DNA of 5,500 nt from Campylobacteraceae bacterium (lineage in GTDB: Bacteria > Campylobacterota > Campylobacteria > Campylobacterales > Sulfurovaceae), in the NCBI GenBank assembly GCA_027023325.1, contig JALVVQ010000334.1, positions 1-5,500 of the forward strand. The letters are read 5' to 3'. How positions within the stretch are numbered: position 1 is the first letter of the stretch; the number at the start of each line of letters is the position of its first letter. Shown in pieces: positions 1-5,432 of this stretch. The translations under genes were made by a program, and so were the position numbers. A model generated the notes under the pieces. It had not been told where the DNA came from, ran no database searches, and saw nothing but the letters and a program-made list of their open reading frames with translations.

Positions 1-823
1 GCTCAAACAGCCCTACGCCTGTACCCGTACTGGCGCTTGGCAACAGTCCAATCGAACCGCTGAGCATACTGGCTGCGTCAGAGAGGATATCGCCAAAGAT
101 ATTGCCCGTCAAGATCACATCAAACTGTTTGGGCTCACGGATCAGCTGCATGGCGGCATTGTCCACATACATGTGACTCAGTGCTACTTCCGGATAGTCT
201 GCCGCCACCTCTTCGACAATATCTCTCCAAAACTGGCTCACCTCCAGGACATTGGCCTTGTCCACTGAACAGACTCTTTTATCACGCTTCATGGCGATCT
301 CAAAGGCCACTTTGGCGATACGAATCACCTCTTCTCTGGTGTAGATCATCGTATTGAAGGCGCTGTCTGCATGCTGCTCTCTGGGCTGCCCAAAATAAAT
401 CCCACCGGTAAGCTCCCGCACGACCATGATATCTACACCTCTGAGCACCTCTGGCTTCAATGTTGAGGCATTGACCAGCTCATCATAGACAGTGGCAGGA
501 CGGAGATTGGCAAAAGTTCCCATCTCTTTGCGTAGTCCGAGCAGTCCGCTCTCTGGGCGTAGATGTCGCTCTACTGTATCCCACTTTGGACCACCGATCG
601 CACCAAAAAGCACAGCATCGCACTGCTTGACTCCCTGTACCGTCTCCTCTGGCAGCGGCACACCCGTCTCATCGATTGCAATACCACCCATCAACATCTC
701 TTTGTAGTCAAAGGTGATATCTTCTACCACTGCCACAGCATCGAGTACTTTAATCGCCTCATCCACGATTTCTGGTCCTATGCCGTCACCTTTGATCACA
801 CCGATTGTATAGTTTTTGCTCAT
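1..823 (-). CDS. leuB: 3-isopropylmalate dehydrogenase (LeuB), 3' end cut by the window
   Basis: LeuB oxidises and decarboxylates (2R,3S)-3-isopropylmalate to 2-oxoisocaproate with NAD+, a cytosolic step of leucine synthesis. Reading the minus strand from the ATG at 823-821 gives 274 uninterrupted residues before the window edge; the family is usually about 350-360, so roughly 80 C-terminal residues are missing. Family motifs seen: GDGIGPEI near the start (residues 12-19), GAIGGPKWD (74-82), the substrate-binding arginines of LGLRKEMG and NLRP (R98, R108) and of RELTGG (R136), Y143 in IYFG, K189 in VDKANVL, and the metal-binding aspartates in YVDNAA (D221) and GDILSD (D245, D249). The start overlaps the leuD stop as ATGA, implying translational coupling and a shared transcript. 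No frameshift is visible. Confidence 0.97.
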   Translation of the reverse strand, partial: MSKNYTIGVIKGDGIGPEIVDEAIKVLDAVAVVEDITFDYKEMLMGGIAIDETGVPLPEETVQGVKQCDAVLFGAIGGPKWDTVERHLRPESGLLGLRKEMGTFANLRPATVYDELVNASTLKPEVLRGVDIMVVRELTGGIYFGQPREQHADSAFNTMIYTREEVIRIAKVAFEIAMKRDKRVCSVDKANVLEVSQFWRDIVEEVAADYPEVALSHMYVDNAAMQLIREPKQFDVILTGNIFGDILSDAASMLSGSIGLLPSASTGTGVGLFE

Positions 824-1314
824 GAGGCTGCTCCTGCGATCTCTTGCTGTGCAAAAGCGATCAAGCCGCCTGCATCTACCAGCTCTTGCATAAAGTCTGG
901 AATCGGGGTAAACCGATAACGCTTTTGTTGAGTCTCATTGATGACCTCTCCACTCTGCATATCGATACGCACAGTGTCCCCCTCTGCAATCTCCGCTGCC
1001 TCGGGAAGCTCAAAGATCGGCAAGCCCATATTGAAGGCATTGCGGTAAAAGATCCGTGCAAATGTCGGAGCAATCACTGCTGCTACACCTGCAGCTTTGA
1101 GTGCGATCGGTGCATGCTCACGAGAGCTGCCACAGCCAAAATTCTCCCCAGCCACGATGATATCCCCTCTGGACATCTTGCTTACAAAGGCAGGATCTGC
1201 ATCCTCCATCACATATTTTGCCAGCTCACTGGGCTCGCTGGTATTGAGATAACGGGCAGCAATAATCAAATCAGTATCGATATTATCACCAAATTTCCAA
1301 ACTTTTCCTTGCAA
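820..1314 (-). CDS. leuD: 3-isopropylmalate dehydratase small subunit (LeuD), TTG start
   Basis: LeuD is the small (swivel-domain) subunit of isopropylmalate isomerase. With the Fe-S subunit LeuC it converts 2-isopropylmalate to 3-isopropylmalate in leucine synthesis. Translated from TTG 1314-1312 the product has 164 residues, normal for the short LeuD type. It shows the N-terminal GKVWKFGDNIDTDLI block (3-17), RYLN (21-24), the substrate-loop motif GENFGCGSSREHAP (56-69) and the region from ARIFYRNAFNMGLP (86-99). The frame stays open upstream to 1455, but residues there look unlike the family and lie beyond the predicted transcription start. The TTG is 6 nt after AAAGGA and immediately precedes the conserved domain, so I prefer it. 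LeuC is not adjacent and must be encoded elsewhere. A homoaconitase-type substrate is a less likely alternative, given the adjacent leuB. Confidence 0.94.
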   Translation of the reverse strand: MQGKVWKFGDNIDTDLIIAARYLNTSEPSELAKYVMEDADPAFVSKMSRGDIIVAGENFGCGSSREHAPIALKAAGVAAVIAPTFARIFYRNAFNMGLPIFELPEAAEIAEGDTVRIDMQSGEVINETQQKRYRFTPIPDFMQELVDAGGLIAFAQQEIAGAAS

Positions 1315-1320
1315 AGTCAA

Positions 1321-1326
1321 TCCTTT
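1321..1326 (-). promoter_or_regulatory. Shine-Dalgarno of leuD, fixes the TTG start
   Basis: The minus strand reads AAAGGA at 1326-1321, followed by the 6-nt spacer TTGACT and then TTG CAA GGA. The in-frame TTG at 1320-1318 abuts the site without spacing and is therefore unlikely as a start. No in-frame ATG is closer than the far-upstream ones at 1455 and beyond the LeuD N-terminal motif. Confidence 0.7.
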
Positions 1327-1328
1327 TG

Positions 1329-1344
1329 GCACCCACAGGAGTGC
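1329..1344 (-). promoter_or_regulatory. Small hairpin in the leuD leader
   Basis: The minus-strand RNA would read GCACUC-CUGU-GGGUGC, a 6-bp stem with one G-U pair and a 4-nt loop. It ends 2 nt before the AAAGGA ribosome binding site of leuD. It leaves the site single-stranded and is not followed by a U-run, so it is neither a terminator nor an obvious sequestering structure. It may stabilise the leader or be chance. Confidence 0.3.
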
Positions 1345-1357
1345 ATAAATATTTGTG

Positions 1358-1376
1358 CGATTATAGCTAAAAAAGC
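1358..1376 (-). promoter_or_regulatory. Promoter of leuDB
   Basis: On the minus strand a perfect TATAAT (1365-1360) follows TTTTTT (1374-1369) and AGC. This is the Campylobacterota housekeeping-sigma pattern, which relies on a T-rich upstream stretch rather than a -35 box. Transcription would begin near 1353, giving a leader of about 38 nt before the leuD TTG. I infer this from sequence only. Confidence 0.7.
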
Positions 1377-1420
1377 ATAAAGAGACTATCTCTCTTGGCA
1401 TCCAGCACTTTCCTGAGAGA

Positions 1421-1442
1421 TTTAAACTTTTTTGGGTATAAT
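1421..1442 (+). promoter_or_regulatory. Promoter of rpoD operon
   Basis: A perfect TATAAT (1437-1442) follows a run of T (1428-1433) and GGG, again the Campylobacterota -10 pattern; no recognisable -35 lies 17 bp upstream. Transcription would start around 1449-1450, leaving a leader of about 30 nt to the rpoD ATG. The -10 box is about 70 bp from the divergent leuD -10, so the two promoters are back to back. Confidence 0.75.
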
Positions 1443-1465
1443 CCCCCTTAATCACGCAATATCAC

Positions 1466-1470
1466 AGGAG
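1466..1470 (+). promoter_or_regulatory. Shine-Dalgarno of rpoD, fixes the ATG at 1480
   Basis: AGGAG lies 9 nt upstream of the ATG at 1480. An upstream in-frame TTG at 1432 overlaps the approach to the -10 box and lies before the predicted transcription start, so it cannot be the translation start. Confidence 0.75.
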
Positions 1471-1479
1471 CCCACATTC

Positions 1480-3321
1480 ATGGCAGCAAAAGACAGTATG
1501 AAAAAAGTCGAAACCCTCTTCAATAGCAAAAAAAAGGGCAACCTGCTCACTTTTGAAAATATAGCCAAAGAGTTTGATAAGCAGATCAGTGCTGCGCAGG
1601 CCAAAAAGATTGCCAAACTTGCCGAAGCCAAAGGTATCAAGATTGTCTCTGCTTCTGAATTTGCCAAAGCACAGACAGAAAAAGCAAAAAAACAGAGAGA
1701 AACCGCACGAAAAAAACAGGTGGAGAGTAACGAAGAGGACTCTTTCGATATGACGAAAGAGAAGGAGTTGCTTGAGTGGAGCAGATCCGACTCTCCAGTA
1801 CGAATGTATCTTAGGGAGATGGGGAAAATACCCCTACTTACCAAAGAGGAAGAGGTAGAGCTCAGCCAACAGATCGAAGAGGGGGAAGACATCATTATCG
1901 ATGCGATCTGTTCAGTCCCCTACCTGATCGACTATATCCTCAACTATAAACAACCTTTACTCAACAGAGAACGAAGGGTCAAAGAACTTTTTAAGAGTTT
2001 TGAAGACAGCAACGATGAAGACGAAGGTGAAGAGGATCAAGAAAGTACAGAGAGTGTCAAAGGGGACAACAAGAGAGTCAATCAGGTCATAGAGAGCTTC
2101 AAACATCTAGAGAAGACCAAAAAAGAGTGGATCAAGGCACGCAATGAGATGCAGAAAATCATCGACAGTAATCCGGACAATACAGAAAAAATCTTCCACG
2201 AACGCTTCAAGGTAGCCTTCAGAAAGGACCAACTCAAAAATGCCCTACTCAATCTCGGTCCCACCTCCAAACTGATCAATGAACTGGTCAAGGCTATGGA
2301 GACTGCACTCAAGAGCGATGACGGATTTGAGGTCGAACTCAAACGACTGGAGTACAAACTTCAGCTCTTCAATGACACCCTTCGCGCCAACCACCAAAAG
2401 ATCCTGGACAATATCATCAAGATGGACAAAGAGGATATCATCAATGCCGTGCCAGAAACCACTATGGTCAGCACCTATGTAGAGATCAAAAAGCTCTTTG
2501 AGACGCAAGAGGCGAGTAAGAATAGCTTTAACCTCGATCCCAAAAAACTTGAAGAGATCCTCAACCAGATCCATATCGGAAAGGCCAGAAGCGAAAAGGC
2601 CAAGACCAGAATGGGGAAATCCAACCTCAGACTCGTCGTCTCTATTGCCAAACGCTATACCAATAGAGGTCTGCCCTTCCTTGATCTGATCCAAGAGGGC
2701 AATATCGGTCTCATGAAAGCAGTAGACAAATTTGAGTATGAAAAAGGCTACAAGTTCTCCACCTATGCCACTTGGTGGATCCGTCAGGCGATCAGTCGTG
2801 CAATTGCAGATCAGGCGCGTACCATCCGTATCCCAATCCATATGATAGAGACGATCAACCGTATCAACAAAATCATCCGTAAGCACCTGCAAGAAACAGG
2901 CAAGGAGCCAGATTTGGATACGATTGCAGAAGAGGTAGGTCTGACCGTTGACAAAGTCAAAAATGTCATCAAAATCACTAAAGAACCTGTATCATTGGAG
3001 ACCCCAGTAGGAGATGAAGATGACGGCAGATTTGGTGACTTCATTGAGGACCGCAATACCCTCAGTCCCACAGATGCTGTCATGAATGATGACCTCAACA
3101 AGCAGATCGATGATGTACTCTATCAGCTTAATGATCGCGAGGAAGCAGTCGTGCGTATGCGATTTGGACTGCTCGAGGATGCCAGTGACAGAACCCTCGA
3201 AGAGATCGGTAAAGAGCTCAATGTCACCCGAGAGCGTGTCCGCCAAATCGAATCAAGTGCCATCAAGAAACTCAAGCACCCCAAGGTAGGAAGAAAGCTC
3301 AAAAACTACATCAAAGAGTAA
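1480..3321 (+). CDS. rpoD: RNA polymerase primary sigma factor RpoD (sigma-70 group 1)
   Basis: This is the housekeeping sigma factor, directing core RNA polymerase to most promoters. From ATG 1480 it has 613 residues. Order of domains: a lysine-rich N-terminal region 1.1 (about 1-65); region 1.2 beginning SPVRMYLREMG (105-115); a non-conserved insert between 1.2 and 2.1 (about 140-375) with an acidic stretch at 175-190; region 2 from TRMGKSNLRLVVSIAKRYT (376 on) through the -10-recognising YATWWIRQAISRAIADQART (429-448); region 3 (about 455-530) with SLETPVGDEDD; and region 4 with the helix-turn-helix RTLEEIGKELNVTRERVRQIE (571-591) that contacts -35 elements. Region 1.1 plus the long insert mark a group 1 factor rather than RpoH or an alternative sigma. 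It opens a probable three-gene operon. Confidence 0.97.
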   Translation: MAAKDSMKKVETLFNSKKKGNLLTFENIAKEFDKQISAAQAKKIAKLAEAKGIKIVSASEFAKAQTEKAKKQRETARKKQVESNEEDSFDMTKEKELLEWSRSDSPVRMYLREMGKIPLLTKEEEVELSQQIEEGEDIIIDAICSVPYLIDYILNYKQPLLNRERRVKELFKSFEDSNDEDEGEEDQESTESVKGDNKRVNQVIESFKHLEKTKKEWIKARNEMQKIIDSNPDNTEKIFHERFKVAFRKDQLKNALLNLGPTSKLINELVKAMETALKSDDGFEVELKRLEYKLQLFNDTLRANHQKILDNIIKMDKEDIINAVPETTMVSTYVEIKKLFETQEASKNSFNLDPKKLEEILNQIHIGKARSEKAKTRMGKSNLRLVVSIAKRYTNRGLPFLDLIQEGNIGLMKAVDKFEYEKGYKFSTYATWWIRQAISRAIADQARTIRIPIHMIETINRINKIIRKHLQETGKEPDLDTIAEEVGLTVDKVKNVIKITKEPVSLETPVGDEDDGRFGDFIEDRNTLSPTDAVMNDDLNKQIDDVLYQLNDREEAVVRMRFGLLEDASDRTLEEIGKELNVTRERVRQIESSAIKKLKHPKVGRKLKNYIKE

Positions 3322-3329
3322 GGGCAAGC

Positions 3330-4082
3330 ATGCACAAGCCTAGCTTTTTTGCTCTCATTATCGGTACTGAGATTCTCAACCGCAGGCGCAGTGACAAACA
3401 CTTTGATTTTCTGAGTCAAGCACTTTTAAAAAAGGGGCACAAGCTCTCAGGTAGCTTCATCATCGAAGACGATCCTGCATTGATCATTCAGACGATTAAG
3501 TTTATCCGTTCACAACCTAATCCTGTGCTTTTCAGTTTTGGCGGTATCGGCTCTACCCCAGATGACCATACCCGCCTCTGTGCTGCCAGAGCACTTAGAG
3601 ATGGCACTCTTCTCCGACACCCCGAGGCAGATACCATCATCACAGCCAGGATAGACACCAATACCTACCCCCATGCACGACAGATGGCAATGCTACCACA
3701 AGGTGCCAAGTTACTGGACAATCCGGTCAATAAAATGCCAGCATTTTTCCTAGATGAGCGCTACTTTTTCATGCCAGGGTTTCCGGAGATGAGTCATCCT
3801 ATGGTCGAAGCCATCCTCTCGGAGCATTTTCCCGATACACTCCCACTCTACCGCTATACACTCACCGCACTCTGTCGCGAAGGAGAGCTAATCGAGGTCA
3901 TGGAAAAGATGCCAACAGGCGTAGAGTTCTCCTCTCTGCCCAAGCTGATGACAGATGGCTGGCAGACTACTATTTCTGTGGCTTCCCATGACAGACAAAA
4001 GGCACAAGAGGCCTTTTCACTCTATACCCAGATACTCGACAAAAAAGAGATCTATTACAGCCTCAATGATACTGACAACTAA
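3330..4082 (+). CDS. CinA/MoaB-type (molybdopterin-binding fold) domain protein, single domain
   Basis: The product of 250 residues belongs to the family of the CinA N-terminal domain (COG1058). It has an opening GTEIL (12-16) where relatives have GdEll, and a FSFGGIGSTPDDHT block (68-81) matching the GGLGPTpDDhT signature of the MoaB/MogA/CinA fold. It lacks the C-terminal nicotinamide-nucleotide amidase domain of full-length CinA (about 400 residues), so it should not be named a NMN deamidase. In some relatives this domain hydrolyses ADP-ribose; molybdopterin binding is only suggested by the fold. The ATG follows the rpoD stop by 8 bp, and an AAGGG overlapping that stop supplies the ribosome binding site, 6-7 nt upstream. 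No signal peptide is visible, so it is cytosolic. The true substrate is unknown. Confidence 0.85.
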   Translation: MHKPSFFALIIGTEILNRRRSDKHFDFLSQALLKKGHKLSGSFIIEDDPALIIQTIKFIRSQPNPVLFSFGGIGSTPDDHTRLCAARALRDGTLLRHPEADTIITARIDTNTYPHARQMAMLPQGAKLLDNPVNKMPAFFLDERYFFMPGFPEMSHPMVEAILSEHFPDTLPLYRYTLTALCREGELIEVMEKMPTGVEFSSLPKLMTDGWQTTISVASHDRQKAQEAFSLYTQILDKKEIYYSLNDTDN

Positions 4083-4765
4083 TGCCTATGCATGATCCGC
4101 TGCCATTTACCTACACTGTCACAAGAAAATCCATCAAGCATCTCTATCTTCGCATCCGGAAGGAAAAAGTATGCGTCTCTGCAAACAAGCGGATAGCACA
4201 GGCGGATATCGAAGCATTTGTCCGATCCAAAAGCGGTTGGATTCAGAAGCAACTCAGCCATACTGCCAAACAAAACAGGCTCACGGACAGCAGTGCTACT
4301 GTCTATCTATTGGGAGAGGCCTATCCTGTACGGATGCACTACAATCAGAACGGCACAAAAGAGTGTATGGTGATAGAAAAAGAAGTAGCACTTTTTAGAC
4401 TCAAAGAGAGAGCCACGCACGCACGCTTACGCACCCTTAGAGACAATTACTACAAAGACGCTTGCAGTGCAGTCATCACACCTATTGTCGATACCTATGC
4501 GAGAAAAATGCAATGTTACCCCAGCAAACTTGCTTATCGCCACAACAAAACACGGTGGGGAAGCTGCTCAGCCAAGGATGCCCTCTCGCTCAACACCCGC
4601 CTTATGATGCTGCCCTTTCCCCTGATCACCTATATTGTGATCCATGAGCTTGCACACATCAGACATAAAAATCACTCCGGTGCATTCTGGCAGTTCGTTG
4701 CACTATATTGTCCCGATTACAAAGCGCTTAGACGCAACATACGAGTATTTGAATCTTTTTTATAG
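4082..4765 (+). CDS. YgjP-like zinc-dependent hydrolase (DUF45 / M48-like metallopeptidase fold)
   Basis: The product has 227 residues, the usual length for the YgjP/DUF45 family (COG1451). Its C-terminal half carries TRWGSCSAKDALSLN (157-171, with the family hallmark RWGSC at 158-162) and the zinc site HELAHIRHKNHSGAFW (188-203): H188 and H192 as ligands, E189 as catalytic base, H198 as the likely third ligand. The fold is that of minigluzincin/SprT-type peptidases, though E. coli YgjP has been reported to act on UTP, so peptidase activity is not assured. The start overlaps the preceding stop as TAATG and no clear ribosome binding site is seen, pointing to translational coupling; an in-frame ATG two codons later (4088) is equally possible. 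No signal peptide is evident. Its 3' end overlaps the convergent gene by 49 bp. Confidence 0.9.
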   Translation: MPMHDPLPFTYTVTRKSIKHLYLRIRKEKVCVSANKRIAQADIEAFVRSKSGWIQKQLSHTAKQNRLTDSSATVYLLGEAYPVRMHYNQNGTKECMVIEKEVALFRLKERATHARLRTLRDNYYKDACSAVITPIVDTYARKMQCYPSKLAYRHNKTRWGSCSAKDALSLNTRLMMLPFPLITYIVIHELAHIRHKNHSGAFWQFVALYCPDYKALRRNIRVFESFL

Positions 4766-5220
4766 ATTACTGCACCCTCGCGTACCGCATCGAGGACACC
4801 TGTAGCAGATTCCGAAATTACAGAGGTGAGATCCATCAGAAGCTGTGCATTGCCTGGGGAATAATACTCTACCACGATACCTTCAAACTCCTTCTCTGCT
4901 ATTTGAATCATTTTTAAATTCTGCCGTACTTTTTTATCTTCGGACATATAACTGTCAAACTCCTGCATGAATCGATTAAGGCTTACGATATATTCCCCAA
5001 TCTCAATATCCAAGGTTCTGCTGCTTACCCCTATACCTCGGTAATAATAGTCTTTGACAAGCCTCTGTATAAGCTGTAAAGACCCCAATGAAGTTTCCAG
5101 CACACAAGTATGTTTCACTGTTTCCAATGATGTATCTATTGTCGCCTTTGGAGTTGGCGCAGCACCTGCAAAAAGTATTGATGCTGAAAGAAACGTCAGC
5201 ACAAGAAGTATCTTTTTCAT
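4717..5220 (-). CDS. Secreted protein, possibly PilJ-type sensor domain, under c-di-GMP riboswitch
   Basis: The product has 167 residues. Residues 1-20 form a signal peptide (MKK, a hydrophobic core, then ILFAGA before APTP), with no later membrane segment, so the mature protein should be periplasmic or exported. The mature part looks helical. The stretch LQLIQRLVKDYYYRGIGV (48-65) followed by helices through LLMDLTSVISESATGVLDAV (127-146) resembles from memory the PilJ-like N-terminal domain of type IV pilus chemotaxis transducers (PF13675), which occurs in small secreted proteins of Campylobacterota with a QRMxKxY-like motif; this assignment is tentative. AAGG (5233-5230) lies 9 nt before the ATG. 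The preceding leader carries a GEMM-I aptamer, so expression probably follows cellular c-di-GMP. The last 15-16 codons run antisense to the end of the YgjP-like gene. Function is unknown. Confidence 0.8.
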   Translation of the reverse strand: MKKILLVLTFLSASILFAGAAPTPKATIDTSLETVKHTCVLETSLGSLQLIQRLVKDYYYRGIGVSSRTLDIEIGEYIVSLNRFMQEFDSYMSEDKKVRQNLKMIQIAEKEFEGIVVEYYSPGNAQLLMDLTSVISESATGVLDAVREGAVIYKKDSNTRMLRLSAL

Positions 5221-5226
5221 TGTATT

Positions 5227-5252
5227 CTGCCTTATCGTTTAGATATGGGCAG
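5227..5252 (-). promoter_or_regulatory. Hairpin sequestering the Shine-Dalgarno (riboswitch expression platform)
   Basis: Minus-strand RNA: CUGCC (5252-5248) pairs with GGCAG (5231-5227), then after a small CA/A internal loop UAUC (5245-5242) pairs with GAUA (5236-5233), closed by the loop UAAAC. The paired segment includes the AAGG ribosome binding site at 5233-5230. The CUGCC arm is also the 3' end of the aptamer, so the two folds are mutually exclusive. No U-run follows, so control would be translational rather than by termination. Confidence 0.6.
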
Positions 5253-5334
5253 CCCAGCCATCTTTCTCTGCGATACAGAGGGAAGATCTGTGGCTTTCCG
5301 TCCCCGCTTTTCAGTCAGGTTTGGCTTTATCGTG
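5248..5334 (-). ncRNA. Cyclic di-GMP class I riboswitch aptamer (GEMM-I)
   Basis: The minus-strand leader contains the conserved GEMM-I blocks in order: CACG (5334-5331), AAAGCCAAACC (5328-5318), a stem closed by a GAAA tetraloop (5312-5309), GGGGACGGAAAGCCAC (5305-5290), a long second stem, and GATGGCTGGGCTGCC (5262-5248). The second stem is well supported: AGCC/GGCU (5295-5292 with 5259-5256), AUCUU/AAGAU (5287-5283 with 5264-5260) and CUCUG/CAGAG (5280-5276 with 5270-5266), leaving a four-base ACAG bulge where the tetraloop receptor lies in known aptamers. Mapped on the Vibrio Vc2 numbering, position 20 is G (5325), as in c-di-GMP binders, not the A of the cGAMP variant; A18 is 5327, A47 is 5297 and C92 is 5249. 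It ends 27 nt before the ATG of the secreted-protein gene. Confidence 0.88.
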
Positions 5335-5338
5335 AGAA

Positions 5339-5369
5339 ATTGTAACATTAAAATGTCAAAAAATGTCAA
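5339..5369 (-). promoter_or_regulatory. Promoter of the riboswitch transcript
   Basis: On the minus strand an extended -10, TGTTACAAT (5347-5339), follows a T-rich stretch. A TTGACA (5369-5364) lies 19 bp upstream of the -10, slightly long but possible. Transcription would start near 5333, almost at the first conserved aptamer base. A second candidate -10, TACTAT (5376-5371), would start the RNA about 20 nt earlier and leave room for the whole aptamer. I cannot choose between them from sequence. Confidence 0.5.
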
Positions 5370-5370
5370 A
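5351..5370. repeat. Two tandem copies of AAATGTCAAA
   Basis: The 10-bp unit AAATGTCAAA occurs twice head to tail (5351-5360, 5361-5370), one helical turn apart. The first copy also forms an imperfect inverted repeat with the preceding bases (ACATT at 5345-5349 with AATGT at 5352-5356). On the minus strand each copy contains TTGACA. It lies between two divergent promoters, so it could be an operator, a duplicated -35-like element, or both. Confidence 0.5.
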
Positions 5371-5380
5371 ATAGTATTTA

Positions 5381-5399
5381 ACTCTTTTTGTGCTATGAT
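5381..5399 (+). promoter_or_regulatory. Promoter of the pyrophosphatase gene
   Basis: CTTTTTG (5384-5390) is followed by an extended -10, TGCTATGAT (5391-5399). This fits the same T-run plus -10 pattern as the other promoters here. Transcription would start near 5406, about 26 nt before the ATG at 5433. Confidence 0.6.
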
Positions 5400-5432
5400 T
5401 CAATCATTATTTTTACACACAAGGGAAAAATT

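Noticed and set aside
844..1380. Plus-strand open frame of 178 codons opposite leuD
   Set aside because: It is entirely antisense to leuD, whose motifs are unmistakable. The translation is rich in Cys and His without any recognisable domain.
1315..1455. N-terminal extension of leuD to an ATG at 1455
   Set aside because: It runs through both predicted promoters, lies upstream of the predicted leuD transcript start and does not resemble LeuD.
2245..2892. Minus-strand open frame of 215 codons inside rpoD
   Set aside because: It lies antisense to conserved sigma regions and to the rpoD insert; its composition is what the reverse of a Lys/Glu-rich gene gives.
4752..4768. AATCT/AGATT inverted repeat at the end of the YgjP-like gene
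   Set aside because: It is a weak AT-rich stem with its T-run in the loop, so it does not fit an intrinsic terminator.
4776..4795. CCTCG/CGAGG inverted repeat as terminator of the rpoD operon
   Set aside because: The 5-bp stem has a 10-nt loop, and no T-run follows on either strand.
5227..5290. Riboswitch acting by transcription termination
   Set aside because: The hairpin that competes with the aptamer is followed by AATACA and the start codon, with no U-tract.
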